Source of the DNA: Chlamydiales bacterium
Lineage (GTDB): Bacteria; Chlamydiota; Chlamydiia; Chlamydiales; JAJFMA01
Length of the DNA stretch: 55,105 nucleotides
Reading direction: 5' to 3'
Assembly: GCA_030679955.1 (NCBI GenBank)
Contig: JAUXSF010000006.1
Location: 1-55,105, forward strand
In this document: positions 49,613-55,105 of the stretch, in pieces
How the letters are laid out: every line of letters begins with the position of its first letter
Position numbering within the stretch: position 1 is the stretch's first letter
Program-made: the position numbers and the translations under genes
The notes under the pieces: model-generated
Databases searched by the model: none
What the model saw: the letters and a program-made list of their open reading frames with translations, nothing else
Told to the model about the DNA's origin: nothing

Positions 49613-50518
49613 ATGAAATTCGCATTTTTTGGTACAGCCGCCGTTGCTGTATTGCTATCTGGCTCAGCTTTTGCTGGCGATGGCTATTACCATGATTCTG
49701 GTCGAAATTATAATGATGGCAGATATTCTAATGATGGCTATAGCAATGGCTATGGCAATCGCGGTGACGGATACCGTCAATCTGACAACTACTACTATCA
49801 AGGCGGCACTGCTAATGGTGAGTACCACCAGTATCAGATGATGCCACGGTATTCAGCCTGGGAAGAGCGTTGCTCTAACTACAACGACAATCGCCGTCGC
49901 AGCGATATCAACGATGCGCGCTACAAGAACGATCGTAATCGTGGTCGCGATGATGTTCGCACCGACGGTCGCAGCAACAACGACAACGACAATCGCGGCA
50001 ACAGCAACAAAAACAGCAATGCAAGAAAGAACGGCAACTACAGCGCTGCTGAACAAACTACTACACAGTTCAGAAACAGCCAAGTTGCTTTGAATGATTC
50101 TGCTACCAATGGCAATGTACATGTAAATGTAAAAACCAATGGCAATGCGAACCGTTCGAACGCTAACGTGGCTCGCAATGCAAACGACTCAGCTGTATCG
50201 GCAACAGACCGCGATACAATGAACAAAATCCGTGCTGCTTTAATGCAAGACCCTACGCTAAGAGCAAGCACAAGCTCTATCCGTATTGCTGTTAACAACG
50301 GAAGTGTTGTTTTGAGCGGTACCGTTGCTAGCAACGATGAAAAGAGCCGTATTGAAGATCTAGTTGAAGATGTTGACGGCGTTAGCGATGTTGACAACCA
50401 GCTGATCGTTCAGGCCAACGGGTTAAAAGCCAATGGCAATGCCCGTAATGGCAATGCTAACACAAATGCTAATGGTCGCAAAGTTAACGTAAACGTACGT
50501 ACTAACTCAAATCGCTAG
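49613..50518 (+). CDS. Secreted BON-domain protein with low-complexity Asn-rich flanks
   Basis: 301 residues. Signal peptide (FFGTAAVAVLLSGSAFA), then a Gly/Tyr/Asn/Asp-rich region (residues 22-90) and an Arg/Asn/Asp-rich stretch. Residues about 200-268 form one BON domain (DRDTMNKIRAALMQDPTLR, IRIAVNNGSVVLSGTVASN, EDLVEDVDGVSDVDNQLIV), as in OsmY. The tail is again Asn/Ala/Arg-rich. BON domains bind phospholipid or other envelope parts under stress. GGGAGG precedes the ATG. The flanks look disordered, which is unusual for OsmY-type proteins. Confidence 0.85.
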   Translation: MKFAFFGTAAVAVLLSGSAFAGDGYYHDSGRNYNDGRYSNDGYSNGYGNRGDGYRQSDNYYYQGGTANGEYHQYQMMPRYSAWEERCSNYNDNRRRSDINDARYKNDRNRGRDDVRTDGRSNNDNDNRGNSNKNSNARKNGNYSAAEQTTTQFRNSQVALNDSATNGNVHVNVKTNGNANRSNANVARNANDSAVSATDRDTMNKIRAALMQDPTLRASTSSIRIAVNNGSVVLSGTVASNDEKSRIEDLVEDVDGVSDVDNQLIVQANGLKANGNARNGNANTNANGRKVNVNVRTNSNR

Positions 50519-50531
50519 AACTGAAGCAGAG

Positions 50532-50573
50532 CAGCCACGGGGGAGACCTTATCCTCTGTGGCTGTTTTTTTTT
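50532..50573 (+). terminator. Rho-independent terminator of the BON gene
   Basis: CAGCCAC...GTGGCTG with further GGGGGA/TCCTC-type pairs, followed by nine T. Confidence 0.9.
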
Positions 50574-50648
50574 GTCTCCTCACCTATCCCATATGCATCA
50601 AGCTATGTAGCATAAAGAGTTGAAAGGCAAGAAGATAGGTGTTGTCCT

Positions 50649-50682
50649 TCTTTGCGTCTTAGCGCCTTTGCGTTGAATTCCT
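50649..50682. repeat. Class B word repeat, half copy
   Basis: CTTTGCGTCTTAGCGCCTTT then GCGTTGAATTCCTTT repeats the right arm of copies 1 and 2; the left arm is not seen. It lies in the 198-base gap before the VOC gene. Confidence 0.75.
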
Positions 50683-50716
50683 TTAATGTGCACTATAGCT
50701 ATACGGGAGTATAGAT

Positions 50717-51592
50717 ATGCAAAAAGTCGTACCTCATCTCTGGTTTGACAACAACGCTGCGGAAGCTGCCCAGTTCTACACATCATTCTTTCCAGAATCC
50801 CGAATCATCTCTAAGACAGTCTTGCAGAATACTCCCTCTGGAGATTGCGACATCCTTAGTTTCAAGTTGATGGGATGCGATTTCATTGCGATTAGCGCGG
50901 GGCCTTTGTTTCAGGTGAACCCATCCATATCTTTCATGGTGGGTTGCGAGACAAAGGAATTAGTAGATGATTTATGGGCTCACCTCTCTGAAGGAGGGAA
51001 AGCTCTTCTACCACTGGACAAGTATCCTTTTAGCGAGCGTTACGGCTGGATTCAGGATAAATATGGCGTTTCCTGGCAACTGATTCTCACGAAACCTGAA
51101 GGTGATGAAAGACCAAAAATTCTCCCGACCCTACTTTTCACGGGAGAAGTTTATGGGAAGGCGGAAGAAGCCGTAGATTTCTACCTTTCTGTGTTCAAAA
51201 ACTCCAAGCTGGGGAATCGGATACATTACGGACCCGGACAAGAGCCCAACAAGGAAGGAACAATCCAGTTTTCCGATTTCATGCTGGGAAATACCTGGCT
51301 TGTTGCAATGGACGGTGGAGGTGATCACGCTTTTCAATTTAACGAAGCCATTTCGCTTATCGTGAATTGCAAAGACCAAAGCGAAATAGATTACTTTTGG
51401 GATAAGCTCTCCCATGTGCCTAGTTCGGAACAATGTGGTTGGGTGAAGGATAAGTTTGGAATTTCCTGGCAAATACAGCCCGCTAACATGGGTGATTTAC
51501 TGGCAAAGAATCCCGAGAAAACCGTCCCCGCAATGTTGCAAATGAAGAAACTTATTATTAAAGACCTGGAAATGGCCGGGGAGAGCCTTTAA
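50717..51592 (+). CDS. VOC-superfamily (PhnB-like) protein, two fused domains
   Basis: 291 residues. Two homologous halves: [25 protein letters not shown] and [27 protein letters not shown], each ending in GW(I/V)(Q/K)DK(Y/F)G(V/I)SWQ. This is the PF06983/PhnB-like (3-demethylubiquinone-9 methyltransferase-like) fold, a vicinal oxygen chelate domain of unknown reaction. The metal-binding His/Glu are partly absent from the first half. It converges with the ABC-F gene, overlapping by 4 bases. Confidence 0.9.
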   Translation: MQKVVPHLWFDNNAAEAAQFYTSFFPESRIISKTVLQNTPSGDCDILSFKLMGCDFIAISAGPLFQVNPSISFMVGCETKELVDDLWAHLSEGGKALLPLDKYPFSERYGWIQDKYGVSWQLILTKPEGDERPKILPTLLFTGEVYGKAEEAVDFYLSVFKNSKLGNRIHYGPGQEPNKEGTIQFSDFMLGNTWLVAMDGGGDHAFQFNEAISLIVNCKDQSEIDYFWDKLSHVPSSEQCGWVKDKFGISWQIQPANMGDLLAKNPEKTVPAMLQMKKLIIKDLEMAGESL

Positions 51593-53388
51593 TTTCCCTG
51601 ATTGTTCTTCTTGTCGAGTTCGTCCCACCGCAAATAGAGTTGTTCGATCTGAGTTTCAGCCAAACCGATAGAAGTGCAAATTTCTTGCAAACGTTGTGGA
51701 CTTTGTGCCACTTCTGCGCTCTCTAGCAGCTGATTTAGCTTACGGACTTCTTCTTCCAGCTTGGCTACTGTTCCTTCGATCTGGTCGAATTCGCGCTTTT
51801 CAGCATAGCTGAGCTTGGCGGGCTTATTATCTTTCTTGGGTTTTTCACCAGACTTTTCTTTATTCGTTGTTTGCACGACAGGCTTTAGCGATTTTTCCCA
51901 CTGAGCATAGTCAGCAAATTCGATCGTTTTCTCAGGGTCGCCGAGAGCCAGTACGGAGTTACAGATGCGGTCTAGCATGCATCTATCGTGCGTGATCAAT
52001 ACCACCGCTCCGCCAAATTCTAACAAGCTTTCCTCTAGCGTCTCTAAAGTAGGAATATCTAAGTCGTTTGTAGGTTCATCTAAAAGCAGAATATCGGCAG
52101 GTTGCAACATCAGGTGAGCGATAGAAATTCTAGCGCGTTCACCCCCTGAAAGACGCTCTAAGGGCATGTCTAGAATAGTCGGTGAGAACAAGAATCTCTT
52201 GCACCAGCCGTTAATATGCACGGGATGACCACGAAAAGTGACATAGTCTCCATTCGGTGAAAGCGCCTGTTTAAGCGTCAGGTTTCCTGGTAGTCGCGTG
52301 CGATGTTGGTCAAAATAGACGATTTTTAGTGCGTCAGCACGTTTTAGAGATCCTTGATCCTGTTCTAGCTCGGCATTAAGCAGCTTTAGCAAAGTTGTTT
52401 TGCCAGAGCCATTGGGACCCATAAGGCCGATACGTGATCCAGGGGCTAGAGTGATATCCAGATGGGAGAAGAGAACTCTGCCTCCCATGCTCTTGCTAAG
52501 GTTTTTTCCTACTATAAGCTTTCGTGTTTCACGTTCTGAGGCAACGAAATCGATATCGGCAATGCGTTGGCGGTTTCGCTTCTGAACATCTGCCAGCTCG
52601 TCTAGAACCTCATTAGCGCCATCGATACGCGACTGAGCCTTTGTCGTACGTGCTTTAGGGGAGGCTCGTAGCCACTCCGTTTCCTTACGTGCTTTAGAAG
52701 CTAGGGCGCGCTCACGCTGAAGCTGTCCCTCTAGAAATTCAGCTTTCCTTTCGAGGAAAAACGAGTAAGACCCATCGATCGAAAGGCTTCCACCAGGATA
52801 TGTGGGGTCTAATTCTATGATTCTGTTCGTGGCATTTTGTAGAAAATAGCGGTCGTGGCTAACCAGTAGATAGGTTGGAGCTTCGCGGCTAAGGAACTTT
52901 TCTAGCCACAGAATACCCTCGAGGTCTAAGTGGTTTGTCGGTTCATCTAAGAGGAGAAGTTCGGGATCAAATAAGAGTTCTTTGGCAATGGCTAAGCGCT
53001 TTTTCCAGCCCCCCGAAAGCAGTGCAGCTGATGGTTCATTACCGGTGAACCCGAGCTTACTCAGCCAGGTATCAACGACAACCTCTTTTTCATAATCTGG
53101 CATCTCCAGATCTTTAATGGCATCTAGCAGAACATTTTTTGGCGAGATATCAGGAAAGTCGCATGTTTGGGGCACATATCCAACGCGCAAACCCTTGCGC
53201 GCGGAGACAATTCCCTCGTTCGGATTTTCCTGACCAACCAGAATTTTCAGCAGCGTAGACTTACCTGATCCGTTGGGGCCGATTAACCCGATGCGGTCGG
53301 AAGCAAAAATGCTCAGGGACAGATCACGAAACAAGGTTCGTGACCCCAAAGCTTTGGATAACGATTGGCAACTTAGTAATAAACTCAT
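51589..53388 (-). CDS. uup: ABC-F family ATPase (Uup-like)
   Basis: 599 residues with two ATP-binding domains and no membrane part. Walker [13 protein letters not shown] and [12 protein letters not shown], signature motifs LSGGWKKR and LSGGERAR, Walker [13 protein letters not shown] and [11 protein letters not shown], an inter-domain linker (residues about 225-290), and a C-terminal coiled coil ([22 protein letters not shown]) typical of Uup. ABC-F proteins act on the ribosome; Uup has been linked to ribosome assembly, recombination and transposon excision control. Single gene, divergent from the pseudouridine synthase gene with 70 bases between. Confidence 0.9.
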   Translation of the reverse strand: MSLLLSCQSLSKALGSRTLFRDLSLSIFASDRIGLIGPNGSGKSTLLKILVGQENPNEGIVSARKGLRVGYVPQTCDFPDISPKNVLLDAIKDLEMPDYEKEVVVDTWLSKLGFTGNEPSAALLSGGWKKRLAIAKELLFDPELLLLDEPTNHLDLEGILWLEKFLSREAPTYLLVSHDRYFLQNATNRIIELDPTYPGGSLSIDGSYSFFLERKAEFLEGQLQRERALASKARKETEWLRASPKARTTKAQSRIDGANEVLDELADVQKRNRQRIADIDFVASERETRKLIVGKNLSKSMGGRVLFSHLDITLAPGSRIGLMGPNGSGKTTLLKLLNAELEQDQGSLKRADALKIVYFDQHRTRLPGNLTLKQALSPNGDYVTFRGHPVHINGWCKRFLFSPTILDMPLERLSGGERARISIAHLMLQPADILLLDEPTNDLDIPTLETLEESLLEFGGAVVLITHDRCMLDRICNSVLALGDPEKTIEFADYAQWEKSLKPVVQTTNKEKSGEKPKKDNKPAKLSYAEKREFDQIEGTVAKLEEEVRKLNQLLESAEVAQSPQRLQEICTSIGLAETQIEQLYLRWDELDKKNNQGN

Positions 53389-53458
53389 GGAAACAGTTTA
53401 GCACGAGAGCGAATATCTTCGGTGTAAATATAACCTGTAAACAGGTATACTGCTTCTT

Positions 53459-54178
53459 ATGACTGAGATACGCCTTTCAAAATTGATGACAGAACGTGGC
53501 ATTTGCTCGCGTCGCGAAGCAGATCGCTATATCGAAGCCGGCCAAGTAGTGGTAAACGGCCAGGTTGTAAACGTCCTGGGAACCAAGGTTCCGGAGGATT
53601 CTTCCATCGAGCTTAAGTCAGCAGCGGCCAAATGGCAGAGCAATAAAGTAACTATTATCCTCAATAAACCTGTTGGCTACGTCTCTACGCAGCCAGAAAA
53701 AGGGTACATTGAAGCGGTAGAACTAATTACTCCCGAAAATCAATTCCGTGGACGTAACTTTCAGTCAGGCCACCTACTAAAGCTTGCTGTTGCAGGCCGA
53801 TTGGATATCGACTCAAAAGGTCTTCTCGTCCTCACACAAGATGGCACTCTGGCTAAAAAATTGATTGGCCCAGAGTCTAGCGTTGAAAAAGAATACTTGG
53901 TTTACGTCGATGGATACGTCTCCAAGGACGCATTGTCGAGATTGAAGCACGGCCTATCGTTAGATGCCAAACCTCTTAAGCGTGCCAAAGTAGAAGCTGT
54001 AAAACCTAACCTGCTACGCGTGGTACTTACCGAAGGTAAGAAAAGGCAAATTCGCCGCATGTGCGAGGCAGTTGGCCTAGAGGTTACTGGTTTAAAGCGT
54101 ATTAGGATCGGTCGTATTGAACTGGGAGATCTTCCCGAAGGCAAATGGCGTTACTTAGCCCCTGGCGAAGCCTTTTAA
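53459..54178 (+). CDS. 23S rRNA pseudouridine synthase, RsuA/RluB/E/F family
   Basis: 239 residues. N-terminal S4 RNA-binding domain ([28 protein letters not shown]), then the catalytic domain with [28 protein letters not shown] containing the catalytic Asp, and [27 protein letters not shown]. Closest by eye to RluF-like enzymes that modify 23S rRNA; RluB or RsuA cannot be excluded. The start is an ATG with no strong ribosome site. It overlaps the cytochrome gene by 4 bases at the 3' end (convergent). Confidence 0.9.
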   Translation: MTEIRLSKLMTERGICSRREADRYIEAGQVVVNGQVVNVLGTKVPEDSSIELKSAAAKWQSNKVTIILNKPVGYVSTQPEKGYIEAVELITPENQFRGRNFQSGHLLKLAVAGRLDIDSKGLLVLTQDGTLAKKLIGPESSVEKEYLVYVDGYVSKDALSRLKHGLSLDAKPLKRAKVEAVKPNLLRVVLTEGKKRQIRRMCEAVGLEVTGLKRIRIGRIELGDLPEGKWRYLAPGEAF

Positions 54179-55008
54179 GGCGTCTGCTTCGGCGGTACAT
54201 AGCGCGGACGCTCTTGCGACGTCACAAACGACGCGATATCCAAAGCCTGTTCCTGCGTTAGAGTAGGATCCTGGTAGGGCATATTAAAGTAGATAAAAGA
54301 CGAAAACGTCCCCATCTTATTCATTCCAGCCGCATCATTAAACGAATTTTCTCCATAAAGTGCAGGATATCCTAACGCATAGTCGCGAGCTTGTCCTTGG
54401 CCATGGTCTCCATGGCATTTGCTGCAGTATTGCGTAAATAGTTCTTTGCCGTGGACAGGGTTGGGCACATGGTTTACGGTAAGCTTAGGTAAGCCTAACC
54501 ATGTGATTTTTTCCTTACTCTCTACTACGCTGGATATCCAGGTAAGATAGCAAATTATAGCCTTCATATCGGCACCTTCTCTCTCGATAGGGCGGCCGTT
54601 CATGCTGCGCATAAAGCAGCCATTGATACGCTGTGGCAATGTTAACGTCGAGCCATCCGGCATTTCTTTGGGGTACACCTTGCTGACGCCAACTAGGGAT
54701 ATGCCACCATTGATGCCACCGCACGTATTGCCACCGGCAAAGTGGCAGTGACAGCAGCACATGGTATTGCCTACATTGTCAGGCAAATGCTTCTTGGTCT
54801 CTAGGATAATGTGGAATCCGCGCATGACCTCAGCCTTAATATCTTCTGGAGCCATAGTCGGATCTATTAGATTTACAGGCAGTGGTTCAGAGCCCTTAGT
54901 GCGAAATTCTTCACCGTTGATATTAGCGAACATCTGCGGCTGATCTCGTAGTATTACAAGAGCCGCAATTGCACTGACAAAAGTGAAAACCATCAACCAG
55001 TAACGCAT
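54175..55008 (-). CDS. Dihaem cytochrome c, TsdA-like
   Basis: 277 residues with an uncleaved or signal anchor ([17 protein letters not shown]). The first haem site is in [12 protein letters not shown], where CCHCH fits CxxCH, and the second is CSKCH in [18 protein letters not shown]. Between them [15 protein letters not shown] and [14 protein letters not shown] match the conserved region of thiosulfate dehydrogenase/TsdA-type cytochromes. TsdA makes tetrathionate from thiosulfate, or the reverse. Reverse reading puts the start at 55008; a repeat lies upstream. Substrate call is tentative because the haem ligand environment cannot be verified. Confidence 0.8.
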   Translation of the reverse strand: MRYWLMVFTFVSAIAALVILRDQPQMFANINGEEFRTKGSEPLPVNLIDPTMAPEDIKAEVMRGFHIILETKKHLPDNVGNTMCCCHCHFAGGNTCGGINGGISLVGVSKVYPKEMPDGSTLTLPQRINGCFMRSMNGRPIEREGADMKAIICYLTWISSVVESKEKITWLGLPKLTVNHVPNPVHGKELFTQYCSKCHGDHGQGQARDYALGYPALYGENSFNDAAGMNKMGTFSSFIYFNMPYQDPTLTQEQALDIASFVTSQERPRYVPPKQTP

Positions 55009-55069
55009 GTTTTCACACTTAACCCATAGTAATCTTTTTTTCCAACAAAAGAACAGAGGGAACGTTTTT

Positions 55070-55105
55070 CAGGATAAGCAGGATCGCTGCGCGGCAGGAT
55101 AGGCA
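55070..55105. repeat. Class C word repeat at window edge, third arm
   Basis: CAGGATAAGCAGGATCGCTG followed by CGCGGCAGGATAGGCA matches the arms at 39885-40025. It continues past the right edge. Confidence 0.8.

Noticed and set aside
50598-50786. 62-codon minus-strand ORF
   Set aside because: Produced by the class B half repeat (GAKTQRR-like peptide).

Overview
The window comes from a Gram-negative bacterium. It holds a lipoprotein TolC channel, periplasmic adaptors, several beta-barrel outer-membrane proteins and two PEP-CTERM proteins. Tandem Lpg1974-type porins, ankyrin-repeat proteins with a shared C-terminal domain, a tandem-95 adhesin and long unknown proteins would fit a member of the PVC superphylum, perhaps a large-genome environmental chlamydia or a relative. 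A Legionella-like gammaproteobacterium cannot be excluded from sequence alone. No insertion sequence, prophage or CRISPR array was seen.

1-8.5 kb: the 3' end of a giant cadherin-like (tandem-95) surface protein, followed by what looks like its own exporter: a GAF-TM-HlyD adaptor, a second HlyD adaptor, a PqqD-like/M50 metalloprotease/HlyD fusion and a TolC-family lipoprotein. There is no ABC ATPase, so this looks like a type-I-like export machine in which an intramembrane-protease-like protein takes the inner-membrane place. It is the strongest candidate for a poorly described system here. 8.6-9.7 kb: tRNA-Thr and tRNA-Tyr, then a short tandem array of the word ATGGACC and a four-helix-bundle gene.

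9.7-19.2 kb: secreted and envelope proteins: a secreted 2OG-oxygenase-like protein, a glycine-rich FN3 protein coupled to a beta-barrel, a PAP2 phosphatase, an NTF2-like protein, a frameshifted RTX-like gene, an exported aldo/keto reductase and two tandem porin paralogues with duplicated leaders. 19.2-25 kb: Nei-like glycosylase without the usual proline, thioredoxin-fold protein, TerC, class II deacetylase, chalcone-isomerase-like protein, two small lipoproteins and an RlmK-like methyltransferase. 25-36 kb: a PEP-CTERM protein, a 1267-residue protein of unknown function and two ankyrin-repeat paralogues flanking ferritin.

36-46 kb: a membrane protein, a DUF917 protein, an unknown protein, a decaying tandem duplication, a DUF3309 peptide, a methyltransferase, an MHYT-PAS histidine kinase with its response regulator, and a two-gene operon of LPG-synthase-like and TauD-like enzymes. 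46-55 kb: a second PEP-CTERM protein, TrhA/hemolysin III, HAD phosphatase, FMN reductase, DUF1328 and BON stress-type envelope proteins, a VOC protein, ABC-F ATPase, pseudouridine synthase and a TsdA-like dihaem cytochrome c.

Three families of short repeated words recur between genes: A (ATGGACC/TGTCCATAA), B (AACGCAAAGGCGC inverted pairs) and C (CAGGATAGGCAGGAT inverted pairs). They are not explained by the genes and are a second item worth following up.
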